Shown here: positions 1-7,311 of the stretch, piece by piece
Layout: each line of letters opens with the position of its first letter
How positions within the stretch are numbered: the stretch's first letter is position 1
Source of the DNA: Stenotrophomonas sp. UBA7346
Lineage (GTDB): Bacteria; Pseudomonadota; Gammaproteobacteria; Xanthomonadales; Xanthomonadaceae
Assembly: GCA_002471015.1 (NCBI GenBank)
Contig: DKPB01000060.1
Location: 13,852-77,851 of the forward strand
DNA: 64,000 nt
Direction: 5' to 3'
Notes under the pieces: generated by a model
What the model saw: only the letters and a program-made list of their open reading frames with translations
Databases searched by the model: none
Told to the model about the DNA's origin: nothing
Translations under genes and position numbers: made by a program

Positions 1-26
1 GAGGCTTTACCAGGAAGGCCCGATCT

Positions 27-94
27 GTAGTGCCGAGCCACGCTCGGCAGGGGCTTTACCGGGAAGGCCCCTGCCGAGCATGGCTCGGCACTAC
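27..94. repeat. Inverted pair of SMAG (GTAG) palindromes
   Basis: Two 24-bp GTAG-ended palindromes lie head to head at 27-50 and 71-94. Each has arms TGCCGAGC/GCTCGGCA, and GGGGC/GCCCC extensions let the pair fold as one larger cruciform. This is the form of the Stenotrophomonas SMAG repeats, a REP-like family found between genes. Confidence 0.85.
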
Positions 95-100
95 AAATGA

Positions 101-125
101 AAACCCCGGCTTGCCCGGGGTTTTT
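101..125. terminator. Bidirectional intrinsic terminator after the yegP-like gene
   Basis: A perfect 9-bp stem (AAACCCCGG at 101-109, CCGGGGTTT at 115-123) has a 5-nt loop, with A residues on one side and T residues on the other. It lies 24 bp past the end of the minus-strand yegP-like gene, so it should end that transcript and could also work on the plus strand. Confidence 0.8.
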
Positions 126-148
126 GTTGCTGCACCGCCTGGCCGCTC

Positions 149-484
149 CTAGGCGGTCTTGTCCTTGATCGTCGTGCTTGGCCCATTGCCCTTGACGCTG
201 GTGATGCCCGCTTCGCGGCCGGCCTGGGAGGCATACATCTGGCTGCTGCCGATCACCTGGTGGTTGGCCGCCTTCAGATTGAAATGATGACGACCGTCAC
301 TGGCAGTCTTGCGCTCGTAGCGTGCCTCGTCGGGACTGTTCTTCTGCGCCGAGGCGATACCGCCTTCGGCTGCCGCGCGGGTGGTGTAACGCTCGCTGGT
401 CAGGATGACCTCGGCGTTGCCTGCCTTGAGCACGAAGTAGTACTGCCCATCGCCGCTCTTATCCAACTCGTACCAACCTGCCAT
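149..484 (-). CDS. YegP-family protein with two DUF1508 repeats
   Basis: The 111-residue product has two tandem DUF1508 units, at about residues 1-50 and 55-105. Both read as a short beta-rich unit: an F/Y-x-F core (YYFVLKAGN, HHFNLKAAN), a residue pair ending in I, and then a helix (AAAEGGIASAQKN, AGREAGITSVKGN). This is the YegP family: small, soluble, widespread proteins of unknown biochemical role. There is no signal peptide or membrane segment. It stands alone with its own terminator. The family call is firm, but the function is unknown. Confidence 0.88.
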   Translation of the reverse strand: MAGWYELDKSGDGQYYFVLKAGNAEVILTSERYTTRAAAEGGIASAQKNSPDEARYERKTASDGRHHFNLKAANHQVIGSSQMYASQAGREAGITSVKGNGPSTTIKDKTA

Positions 485-614
485 CGCAATACCCCACTTG
501 AGGATGATGCCGGCACACCGCCGCCCTGCTCGCGCAGCCGCATGCGTGGCTGTTAGTCCGGCCTGCCGGACGTTGGAAGCCGCACGACATCACGGCTACG
601 AGTCAGACTCTACC

Positions 615-881
615 TCAATCCTCTGTCCGTTCCAGCCAGGCCAGCTTGCGGATACGGGGCAGCTGTTTGAGCTGCCACTCCGCCCGCGAGGCCGCTGAAC
701 GGTCGGCATAGGGGCGGCTGGCAAGGATGCGCAACGGCGGGTGCGCGCGCGTGTAACGTGCGCCCTTGCCAGCCATATGGGCCTGGAAGCGGGCTTCCAC
801 ATCGGTGCTGATACCGGCGTAATAGCTGCCATCACGGCATTCCAGCAGGTACAGGAACCAGCTGCCTTTCAGGCCCGACAC
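615..881 (-). CDS. GIY-YIG nuclease-domain protein (YhbQ-like)
   Basis: An 88-residue, single-domain GIY-YIG protein. FLYLLECRDGSYYAGIS gives the paired Y-x(10)-Y-AGI form of the GIY-YIG core near the N terminus. An R-x(3)-H follows (EARFQAH), with the glutamate (RAEWQLKQ) near residue 70. Stand-alone proteins of this kind (UPF0213/YhbQ) are proposed structure-specific DNA nucleases. The GTG start at 881 is chosen because AGGGGAA lies just before it, overlapping the stop of the upstream gene. A longer reading back to 932 would run into the neighbouring gene. It is probably cotranscribed with the secreted protein at 892-1335. Confidence 0.85.
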   Translation of the reverse strand: MSGLKGSWFLYLLECRDGSYYAGISTDVEARFQAHMAGKGARYTRAHPPLRILASRPYADRSAASRAEWQLKQLPRIRKLAWLERTED

Positions 882-891
882 CCGGTTCCCC

Positions 892-1335
892 TTACAGGCT
901 GGCCGCGTCGGCGATCTTGCACATGCCTTCACCCACTGCCTTGTTGGAGGTCAACTGGCCACCCTTGATGCTGAAACGTACCTCCACGCGGATGACCCCG
1001 CCATCCTGGCGGCGTACCGTGGTACGCAGCGGCACGGTGGAGCCGCCGCCACCGCGCACCGGGTTTTCGGCGGCGATGTAACCGGTGGTCTCATTCGGTG
1101 AAACACCAACCATGCCCTCGGCCTCGATCGCCGCCACGGTCTTGGCGAAGGCATCGGCGTAACTGATGCCTTCGTGGTCGGTGTGCACCAGGAACTGCTT
1201 GCCGGTGGTGAAACCCCCGCTCACCGACATGTTCTGCAGGCAGCCACTGCCCGAGTCGAAAACTTCCTTTTTGGCCAATGCCATGGTCGGCACCAGCAAC
1301 AGCATCAGTGCCACGCTGCACGTACGGATACGCAT
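892..1335 (-). CDS. Secreted protein of unknown function
   Basis: The product has 147 residues with a clear signal peptide: MRIRTCS, then a Leu/Val core, with cleavage after MALA. The mature part is about 125 residues with two cysteines (SGCLQN and GMCKI) that could form a disulfide. A glycine stretch (VRGGGGS) sits before a beta-rich tail. I do not recognise a family. The ATG at 1335 is preceded by GGGAGAAGAAAG. A longer frame to 1470 exists but would put the signal peptide in the middle. It lies 10 bp upstream of the GIY-YIG gene and is probably cotranscribed with it. Confidence 0.75.
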   Translation of the reverse strand: MRIRTCSVALMLLLVPTMALAKKEVFDSGSGCLQNMSVSGGFTTGKQFLVHTDHEGISYADAFAKTVAAIEAEGMVGVSPNETTGYIAAENPVRGGGGSTVPLRTTVRRQDGGVIRVEVRFSIKGGQLTSNKAVGEGMCKIADAASL

Positions 1336-1407
1336 CACTTTCTTCTCCCTAAGCGGTGATCTTGATTGGCTTCCTGCCGGGTGAGGCGTTCCCCTGGTAC
1401 ACAGCAG

Positions 1408-1431
1408 GCGGGGGCTCTTACGGCCCCCGCC
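1408..1431. terminator. GC-rich hairpin after the DAHP synthase gene
   Basis: GCGGGGGC and GCCCCCGC arms with a short loop lie about 50 bp past the stop of the minus-strand DAHP synthase gene. There is no clear T run, so termination here is likely but not certain. Confidence 0.5.
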
Positions 1432-1482
1432 GGGTAAATTACTTGCCTTGGGCTCACTGTGCCAGTGCAACTGTCACGTTGC

Positions 1483-2556
1483 TCAGGCTGCGGCTTCCAG
1501 CTGCACGCGGCGGCGGGCACGCACCGCCTCGGCCAGGCGCTCCAGCACCTGCACGGTGCTGTCCCAGTCGATGCAACCGTCGGTGATGCTCTGGCCGTAG
1601 ACCAGCGGCTGGCCTTCGACCAGCTCCTGACGGCCTGCCACCAGGTGGCTCTCGATCATCACCCCCACCACCCGCTGCTCACCGGCCTCCAGCTGCACGG
1701 CGATGTCATCGATCACCTTGGGCTGGTTTTCCGGCTTCTTGCTGCTGTTGGCGTGGCTGGCGTCGATCATCAAACGCGCCGGCAGCTGCGACTTGCCCAG
1801 CACCTCGCTGGCGGCCTGCACGCTGGCGGCGTCGTAGTTGGGCGCCTTGCCACCGCGCAGGATCACATGGCAATCCGGGTTGCCCTGGGTGGCGACGATG
1901 GCGGTGCCGCCCTCCTTGGTCACCGACAGGAAATGGTGCGGGTGCGAGGCTGCGCCCACTGCATCGGCGGCGATCTTCACATCGCCGGTGGTGCCGTTCT
2001 TGAAGCCCACCGGGCAGGACAGGCCAGAGGCCAGCTCACGGTGCACCTGGCTCTCGGTGGTACGCGCGCCAATCGCGCCCCAGGCCACCAGGTCGGCGAT
2101 GTACTGCGGCGAGATCACGTCCAGGAACTCCACGCCGGCCGGCAGGCCGAGGCGGTTGATGTCACGCAACAGGCCGCGCGCCACGCGCAGGCCCTTGTTG
2201 ATGTTGAAGCTGCCGTCCAGGTCCGGGTCGTTGATCAGGCCCTTCCAGCCCACCGTGGTGCGCGGCTTCTCGAAGTACACGCGCATGACGATTTCCAGCT
2301 CGCCGCCCAGGGCGTCGCGGAGCGGGCGCAGGCGCTGGGCGTATTCCATCGCTGCAACCGGGTCGTGGATGGAGCACGGCCCCACCACCACCGCCAGGCG
2401 GTCGTCCTGGCCGTGCAGGATGCGGTGCAGCGCGCTGCGTGCATCGGCCACGGTCTGCGAGGTTTCATCGTCACAGGGCAGCAGCGCCAGCAGCTGTGCC
2501 GGCGGGGTCAGTGGTTCCAGTTTGCGGATGCGAAGATCATCGGTGTGGGGGGGCAT
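1483..2556 (-). CDS. aroG: 3-deoxy-7-phosphoheptulonate (DAHP) synthase, class I
   Basis: This cytoplasmic enzyme joins phosphoenolpyruvate and erythrose 4-phosphate, the first step of the shikimate pathway to Phe, Tyr and Trp. The 357 residues match the class I (AroF/G/H) size. The PEP-binding GPCSIHD motif is at 59-65, and RVYFEKPRTTVGWKG with the catalytic arginine and lysine follows at about 92-106. Metal-site motifs include the histidine of IDASHANSSKKP and the C-terminal DGCIDWD. The ATG has GGAG 8 nt upstream. The gene lies about 55 nt beyond an attenuator terminator and a leader peptide rich in Phe, Tyr and Trp, so charged aromatic tRNAs should control its expression. Which amino acid inhibits the enzyme cannot be told from the sequence, so the symbol aroG is by family only. 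Confidence 0.94.
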   Translation of the reverse strand: MPPHTDDLRIRKLEPLTPPAQLLALLPCDDETSQTVADARSALHRILHGQDDRLAVVVGPCSIHDPVAAMEYAQRLRPLRDALGGELEIVMRVYFEKPRTTVGWKGLINDPDLDGSFNINKGLRVARGLLRDINRLGLPAGVEFLDVISPQYIADLVAWGAIGARTTESQVHRELASGLSCPVGFKNGTTGDVKIAADAVGAASHPHHFLSVTKEGGTAIVATQGNPDCHVILRGGKAPNYDAASVQAASEVLGKSQLPARLMIDASHANSSKKPENQPKVIDDIAVQLEAGEQRVVGVMIESHLVAGRQELVEGQPLVYGQSITDGCIDWDSTVQVLERLAEAVRARRRVQLEAAA

Positions 2557-2610
2557 TGCGGGGGCTCCAGTTCAAAGCGTGAATGGTGTGTGCCCCAGCG
2601 AGGCGGCATG

Positions 2611-2641
2611 AAAAAAGCCGCCAGGTTCGCTGGCGGCTTTT
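2611..2641 (-). terminator. Attenuator terminator upstream of DAHP synthase
   Basis: Read on the minus strand, AAAAGCCGCCAG (2641-2630), a 5-nt loop and CTGGCGGCTTTT (2624-2613) form a perfect 12-bp stem followed by a T run to 2611. It lies between the leader peptide stop (2665) and the aroG start (2556). Its 5' arm (2636-2628) is also exactly complementary, over 9 bp, to a segment inside the leader ORF, so terminator and antiterminator exclude each other. Confidence 0.9.
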
Positions 2642-2664
2642 CGGGAATGCGTCTGAAAGTTTCT

Positions 2665-2745
2665 TCAGGGTGAGCGCAGTCCTTCCTCCGCCAGCGGCTT
2701 CGGAAAGTAATACCAAAAGTAAAAGCTGGCACGGGCTGCGTTCAT
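2665..2745 (-). CDS. Aromatic leader peptide of DAHP synthase attenuator
   Basis: This is a 26-residue ORF (MNAARAS, then FYFWYYF, then PKPLAEEGLRSP) too short for usual gene calling. Seven consecutive aromatic codons occupy 2724-2704. The codons GCCAGC just before the run (2730-2725) can pair with GCTGGC just after it (2695-2690), a 1:2 hairpin with the aromatic codons in its loop. The overlapping segment CGCTGGCGG (2696-2688) pairs with the 5' arm of the terminator. This is the full trp/phe-type attenuator layout: ribosomes slowed by scarce Phe, Tyr or Trp would free the second segment to form the antiterminator. No Shine-Dalgarno precedes the ATG. A TTATCA at 2760-2755 could be a -10 giving a nearly leaderless message. 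Confidence 0.87.
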   Translation of the reverse strand: MNAARASFYFWYYFPKPLAEEGLRSP

Positions 2746-2809
2746 GGGGAGCATTGATAACACGGTTTTTTGTGCGATGCGACAGTTTCAGCGGCAACCG
2801 CCGCGCCGT

Positions 2810-3313
2810 TCAGCCAGCAGCCGCCAGCACCAGCTCGCCCTGCCAGCCGGCCTGTGCATCGCGCGACAGCCGCAGCTGCGCGGTTGCCACACCGGCGGCC
2901 TGCAGCTCCTGCAGCCACGCCATGATCTCCGTCGGGGCACCTTGCACGGTCAGCAGCAGTTGCCGGTCGGCCTGGGTGGGCGGCGCGACGATCACCAACC
3001 CGCGTTGCTCCGCACTGCGGGCAAGCAGGGCTGGCACGGCGGCAGCATCAACGGCTGCCTTCGCCTGGCTGCGGCCAGCCAGGGCCACGGCATTGGCCCG
3101 CAGATGCGACTGCAGCGCCTGCTGCTCGGCCACGTTGGCGCGCGCCGCGCGCAATGCCGCTTGCACCGGCAGCCACGCCCCCCACCAGAACCCCAGCAGC
3201 AGCAGAAAGCCGGCCAGTACCGACAGCGCGATGCGCTCACGGCCCGCCAGCGCCTGCCAGCGCCGCCCCAGCATCTGCCGGCGACTGTTTGCAGACATGT
3301 CCTTGCCGTTCAC
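2810..3313 (-). CDS. gspM: Type II secretion system protein GspM
   Basis: A bitopic inner-membrane protein that pairs with GspL in the assembly platform. The 167 residues have a short basic N terminus, one membrane helix at about residues 36-58 (ALSVLAGFLLLLGFWWGAW), and a periplasmic coiled helix (RAARANVAEQQALQSHLRA). A C-terminal ferredoxin-like part ends the protein. The GTG start at 3313 overlaps the gspL stop as GTGA and has GGGAGGT 5 nt upstream. An in-frame ATG at 3298 has only an AGG placed too close. It is the last gene of the gspE-M operon. Confidence 0.88.
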   Translation of the reverse strand: MNGKDMSANSRRQMLGRRWQALAGRERIALSVLAGFLLLLGFWWGAWLPVQAALRAARANVAEQQALQSHLRANAVALAGRSQAKAAVDAAAVPALLARSAEQRGLVIVAPPTQADRQLLLTVQGAPTEIMAWLQELQAAGVATAQLRLSRDAQAGWQGELVLAAAG

Positions 3314-4467
3314 TGGGCACCTCCCACGCTGAGTTGCAGCATCTCGCCGGTCGACGGCTGTGCCTGCACCTGCAGCCCGGCCGCCTGCAGGTGCTGCAGC
3401 ACGGCCTGACGCATGTTGCTGTCGCCGCCCTGCAACTGGATCTGCAGGCGTGCGCTGGCCGCATCGAACTGCAGCTGCTGCACCTGCAGTTGGCCATCGC
3501 CGGGTATCGCCCTTGCCACTGCATCCAGCAAGGTCTGCAGGCGCGAGGCGGCGCTGCCCTGCTGCAGATGCTGGTCGAACTGTGCACGCAGATCGACGAT
3601 GCGCCGTTCCTGCGGGAACAAGCCCCTGTAGATGGCCTCGTTGGCCTGGCGATACCCTGCTGCCTGCTGGTTCAACAACCAGGCCTGGGTACCATCGAAT
3701 GCCAGCTGCGCGCAGGCCAGCAGCGCCAGCGCCGCAACCAGCGGTTGCCAATGCCGCAGGCGAACAGGCGGCCGCGCGGCAAACGCACCTTGGGCGAGAT
3801 CCAGTGCCTGGCCGCGCTGTGCCGCCAACCACACGAGTACCGGCTGATTGATCGCCTGGGATGTGAAATCACAGGCCAGTGGCACGTGTGGCGTGACGTC
3901 GCTGCCGTGGAAAACCTGCAAGGGGCTGTCAGGCAGTGCCCCAGCCAACCCCAGCTGCGCAGGTGCCAACGCCAACCGGGTTTCGTCCGTGCCGGCCAGC
4001 AGGCAACGGCAGGCGTCCCACCACAGCACCGCTGCGCCGGGGGGCAACAGATCGGCATCAACATGGATCGCGGCGATGCGCAGGCCTTGACCGCGCAAGT
4101 ACTGCAACCAGCCCTGCAGCAGGCTACGGTTGACCGCCCGTACCGGATGGTGACCATCGGCGCGGCGCGCGCCCATCACCAGATGCAAGGCCTCCACCTC
4201 TTCGGCCAGCAGCGGCTCCACCGCATAAGGCAGTGCCTGACGCTGCCAGTGCGTGCTGCCGGCAGGCAATGCCACCGCACAACATGCGACCTGCTCCACC
4301 GGCAGGATCAGCGCCACCGGGCGGCTGCCGAACTGCTGCAGCGCTTCGCCCAGGCTCGGGTTGGCACCCGCGTGACCATCGGCGCAGCCCACCTGCTGAT
4401 CCGGTGTCAGCTGTGCGGGACACCAGGCGGGCAGGAACAGGCACGGCAGTGCCGGGGGCGACTTCAT
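3310..4467 (-). CDS. gspL: Type II secretion system protein GspL
   Basis: The 385-residue inner-membrane protein binds the GspE ATPase in the cytoplasm and GspM in the periplasm. The N-terminal ~230 residues are the actin-like cytoplasmic domain. One membrane helix lies near residues 240-258 (PLVAALALLACAQLAF), and a periplasmic helix plus ferredoxin-like domain follow (RIVDLRAQFDQHLQ onward). The length is usual for GspL. Its start overlaps the gspK stop (ATGA), and its stop overlaps the gspM start, so translation is coupled along the operon. Confidence 0.88.
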   Translation of the reverse strand: MKSPPALPCLFLPAWCPAQLTPDQQVGCADGHAGANPSLGEALQQFGSRPVALILPVEQVACCAVALPAGSTHWQRQALPYAVEPLLAEEVEALHLVMGARRADGHHPVRAVNRSLLQGWLQYLRGQGLRIAAIHVDADLLPPGAAVLWWDACRCLLAGTDETRLALAPAQLGLAGALPDSPLQVFHGSDVTPHVPLACDFTSQAINQPVLVWLAAQRGQALDLAQGAFAARPPVRLRHWQPLVAALALLACAQLAFDGTQAWLLNQQAAGYRQANEAIYRGLFPQERRIVDLRAQFDQHLQQGSAASRLQTLLDAVARAIPGDGQLQVQQLQFDAASARLQIQLQGGDSNMRQAVLQHLQAAGLQVQAQPSTGEMLQLSVGGAQ

Positions 4468-5405
4468 CGAACATTCTCCGGAACAAGAGGGGGCGCCAGC
4501 TGGCGGCTGACCACACGGATATCACCGCCTTCGCGCTGCAGCACGCTGAGCAGGCGCAGGCGGCGCGCGCCTATCGCCGCTTCGCTGCTGGCGACAAACC
4601 AGTTGCTGCGCACGGCCAGGCCGTTGCGTGCCACCCACCGCTGCTGCAGCAGTGGCTGCGCAAGAAAGGCGTCGACGCTGGCGAAACCGGACGCACCACG
4701 CGCCGCGACCAGCCGCTGCCCGTCCTGCATGCCCAAGCCATCGGCCAGGCTGGCCAGCACCCAGGCATCGGCGGTATTGAGGTTGAGCGCAGCAGTGGCC
4801 GGCAAGGCGCTGACATGCGGCAACAGGCGCTGGTACACACGGTCATCGACACCGGCCAGCAGACGTAGCTCGCTGGTATCGCGCAGCCCGCGTGCCGCTG
4901 GCCGGTAGGCCGGCGTACGTGCCTGGTAGTCGCGCTCGGCCTGGCGATGCACGCTGTCCGGTGCCAGCCCGGGGCTGACCCAGTCCACCAGCTGCCAGGC
5001 CAGCTGCGGGTCCAGTTGCAGCAACCGCAACAGGCGCTGCAGGCGTGCAAGCGCGTCCGCATCCAGCTGGCCTTGATGCACGACGCTGTTGAGATTGAAG
5101 CGGCCAGCGAGATCGTCGATGTCCACGCGCACCTCGCCGCCGTCCACCGGATAAGCGGGCAGCCGCTGCGCCCAGGGTTCGCCACCATGATCCACGCTGC
5201 CGCCCATATGCAGATCAGCACGCAGCACGCCCAGCGCCAGTTGTTCACCGCCGCGTGCGTACTGCCAGGCTTGGCGCGCCTGCAGCTGGTTGGCGCTGCC
5301 ACGGATGCTCAGTTGCTGGCGCACCACCAGTGCCGCGCACACCGTGGCGGCCAGGGCGACCACCAGCAACACCGTGACCAGGGCGACACCGCGCTGGCGC
5401 GTCAT
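4464..5405 (-). CDS. gspK: Type II secretion minor pseudopilin GspK
   Basis: The 313-residue large minor pseudopilin is thought to cap the pseudopilus tip with GspI and GspJ. It begins with a short basic leader and a prepilin peptidase site (MTRQRG/VALVTVLLVVALA). As is typical of GspK, it lacks the glutamate at mature position 5. The body carries the GspK alpha-helical insertion with its DLAGRFNLN and LNLNTADAWVLASL helix-hairpin-helix-like parts. It overlaps gspJ upstream and gspL downstream by 4 bp each. Confidence 0.92.
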   Translation of the reverse strand: MTRQRGVALVTVLLVVALAATVCAALVVRQQLSIRGSANQLQARQAWQYARGGEQLALGVLRADLHMGGSVDHGGEPWAQRLPAYPVDGGEVRVDIDDLAGRFNLNSVVHQGQLDADALARLQRLLRLLQLDPQLAWQLVDWVSPGLAPDSVHRQAERDYQARTPAYRPAARGLRDTSELRLLAGVDDRVYQRLLPHVSALPATAALNLNTADAWVLASLADGLGMQDGQRLVAARGASGFASVDAFLAQPLLQQRWVARNGLAVRSNWFVASSEAAIGARRLRLLSVLQREGGDIRVVSRQLAPPLVPENVR

Positions 5406-6007
5406 GGCTGCAGGTTCCAACTGCCACCCTCGGGCAGCAGCAGGACGCGCCGCACGACACCGAAACGGGCATGGTCGATGCGTACTTCCAGCGCACGCGG
5501 CAAGGCCTGTCCCACGCCCTGCCATTGCCTGCGCCACACGCCCTGTCGATCGAGGTAGCGCCAGTGCACTGCGGTGACGTCGGGCAGCGCCAGCTGGCTC
5601 TGCGGCGGGCTGTCGTCGGCGCGGTCCAGCACCGGCCAGTACTGTCGCCGCAGCGCCCCATCCTGGTAATACCAACGCACCCGCTGCAGCTGCGCCCGGG
5701 TATTGCCCAGCGGATTGTTCCAGCCACCGCGGGTCCATTGCAGGCCCTGTCCGTCGGCATCACTCCAGAAAGCGGGTTCGCTGCCGCCGGTGGCGTCCAG
5801 CACCGGCCGCTCCAGTGCCTGCTCCACGTCCCTTTCAAGGCTGGTCACAGCGCGCTGCAACTGCCGCAGCTGCGCGTCCTGCGCGCGGGTCTGCGCATCC
5901 ACGCGCACGGTGCTGGCCAGCAGGCGATGGCTGGCAACGCCAACCAGGGCGAAGATCGCCACCGCCACCAGCACCTCCAACAGGGTGAAGCCGGCACTGC
6001 GCCTCAT
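5402..6007 (-). CDS. gspJ: Type II secretion minor pseudopilin GspJ
   Basis: The 201-residue minor pseudopilin has the leader MRRSAG, cleavage before FTLLEVLVAVAIFAL, and Glu5 present. The globular part contains GspJ-typical segments: the helix SLERDVEQALERPV, LQWTRGGWNNPLGN, and YWPVLDRADD. It builds the tip complex with GspI and GspK. The start overlaps the gspI stop as ATGA. Confidence 0.93.
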   Translation of the reverse strand: MRRSAGFTLLEVLVAVAIFALVGVASHRLLASTVRVDAQTRAQDAQLRQLQRAVTSLERDVEQALERPVLDATGGSEPAFWSDADGQGLQWTRGGWNNPLGNTRAQLQRVRWYYQDGALRRQYWPVLDRADDSPPQSQLALPDVTAVHWRYLDRQGVWRRQWQGVGQALPRALEVRIDHARFGVVRRVLLLPEGGSWNLQP

Positions 6008-6366
6008 TGCCGCACGCCGACAAAGCCGGTGAGCACCACACCGCCCCCCTCGCCCTCCAGCGCGCTCACCCGCACACGTACCAGACGTAGATTGGGATCG
6101 GCGGTGGCCTGCACGTCCTGCACCACCCGCCAGCGCTGGTGGCCCTGCTCACGGATGTCCTCGTGGATGCCCGGCTGCGATGCGCCCTGCAGTTGCAGCT
6201 CGGCCAGGCTGTTGTCGGCCAGCCACCCTGCCAGGGCGCGGTTTTCCAGCAAGGCGGCGTTATGCACGTGGCGTTGCAGGGTGGCATGGACCATGGCCGC
6301 CACCAGTGCCAACACCGCCAGCGCCACCATCACTTCCAGCAGGGTGAAACCCTGTTTACGGCTCAC
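6004..6366 (-). CDS. gspI: Type II secretion minor pseudopilin GspI
   Basis: The 120-residue minor pseudopilin is the usual size for GspI. The prepilin peptidase site is VSRKQG/FTLLEVMVALAVLALVAA with Glu5. LADNSLAELQLQG is the conserved helix of the family. It starts with GTG at 6366 overlapping the gspH stop (GTGA). Longer readings to 6474 would lie inside gspH. It is thought to nucleate the pseudopilus tip with GspJ and GspK. Confidence 0.92.
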   Translation of the reverse strand: MSRKQGFTLLEVMVALAVLALVAAMVHATLQRHVHNAALLENRALAGWLADNSLAELQLQGASQPGIHEDIREQGHQRWRVVQDVQATADPNLRLVRVRVSALEGEGGGVVLTGFVGVRQ

Positions 6367-6872
6367 GGCAGACCAACCCCGCTCACCTGCGGGTCGTTCA
6401 AGCCATCGCTTTGCACGTGGTACACCGGGCCGCCGTCGCGGCGGCCGTGCAGGCGCGCGGAAAACGGCGTCCATTGCGCGGCCGAGGACAGCAGCAGCTG
6501 CGGCGGCCGCTCCCTGCCAAGGGCCTGTGCCGGCAGGCCCAGTTCGCTCCCTTCCACGGCAAGGCTCAACTGCATGCCATCGGGCAGGCGATGCGGCTGC
6601 CAGTCCGGCACCGGCTGCCAGCGGCCGCTATGCGCGTCGTGACGCCGCACCTGGTAACCGCCAGCGTCGATCACCAGGCCGTACTCGCGATTGTCGAGCA
6701 CGGCTTCGTCGGCCACCAGCCGCACCACGCGGGCAAGCCGCTCGGCTTCCTCGCGCAGCGCGTAGGCGCCACCGCGCGCGCCACCGGCAAGGCCGACCGC
6801 GCCGGCCAGCACGCCGACGATCACCACCACCACCAGCATTTCCACCAGGGTGAAGCCATGCGCGCGGGCCAC
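6363..6872 (-). CDS. gspH: Type II secretion minor pseudopilin GspH
   Basis: The 169-residue minor pseudopilin has the leader VARAHG/FTLVEMLVVVVIVGVLAG with Glu5. A GspH-type beta-rich domain follows (EEAERLARVVRLVADEAVLDNREYGLVID). It is predicted to link the tip complex to the main GspG filament. The GTG start at 6872 lies 2 bp past the gspG stop. Longer frames would overlap gspG. Confidence 0.9.
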   Translation of the reverse strand: MARAHGFTLVEMLVVVVIVGVLAGAVGLAGGARGGAYALREEAERLARVVRLVADEAVLDNREYGLVIDAGGYQVRRHDAHSGRWQPVPDWQPHRLPDGMQLSLAVEGSELGLPAQALGRERPPQLLLSSAAQWTPFSARLHGRRDGGPVYHVQSDGLNDPQVSGVGLP

Positions 6873-6874
6873 GC

Positions 6875-7303
6875 TCAGTTGTCCCGGCTGTCCAGGTCGG
6901 CGTCCAGTGCCTCGCCGCCTTCGCGACCGTCGGCACCGTAGGTCCACAGGTCGTAGGCCGCCCTGCTGCCCGGTGCCAGGTACAGGTAGGGCTTGCCCCA
7001 GGGGTCGATCGGCAGCTTGGACAGGTAGCCCTCCGGGTTCCAGTTGTCGGCACCGCTGGGCGGGCGCTGCACCAGTGCTTCCAGCCCCTGCTGGGTATCC
7101 GGGTAGCGGCGATTGTCCAGCCGGTACATCTCCAATGCCGAGGCGATCGCCTTGAGGTCACCGCGGGCGACGGTGACCTTGGCCTGGTCCGGCCGCCCCA
7201 TCACCTTGGGCACCACCAGCGCGGCGAGGATGCCGATGATCACCACCACCACCATGATCTCGATCAGGGTGAAGCCCTGCTGTCGTCCTGCCATTGCGTT
7301 CAT
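6875..7303 (-). CDS. gspG: Major pseudopilin GspG
   Basis: The main subunit of the type II secretion pseudopilus has 142 residues. The signal MNAMAGRQQG/FTLIEIMVVVVIIG is a classic prepilin site with Glu5. The globular part has ALEMYRLDNRRYPDTQQGLEAL, and the C-terminal calcium-loop region is DGREGGEALDADLDS. An upstream in-frame ATG at 7315 overlaps the gspF stop (ATGA) and would add four residues. The 7303 ATG is preferred because GGATGAG lies 6-8 nt before it, but either is possible. Confidence 0.94.
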   Translation of the reverse strand: MNAMAGRQQGFTLIEIMVVVVIIGILAALVVPKVMGRPDQAKVTVARGDLKAIASALEMYRLDNRRYPDTQQGLEALVQRPPSGADNWNPEGYLSKLPIDPWGKPYLYLAPGSRAAYDLWTYGADGREGGEALDADLDSRDN

Positions 7304-7311
7304 CGTGCAAC

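Noticed and set aside
2508..2732. Alternative 74-codon minus-strand ORF across the attenuator
   Set aside because: It is in a different frame from the aromatic run, runs through the terminator, and overlaps the aroG start. The 26-codon leader fits the paired RNA structures.
2810..3832. A 340-codon reading of gspM extending deep into gspL
   Set aside because: It would overlap most of gspL. A GTG with a strong Shine-Dalgarno at the gspL stop gives a normal-size GspM.
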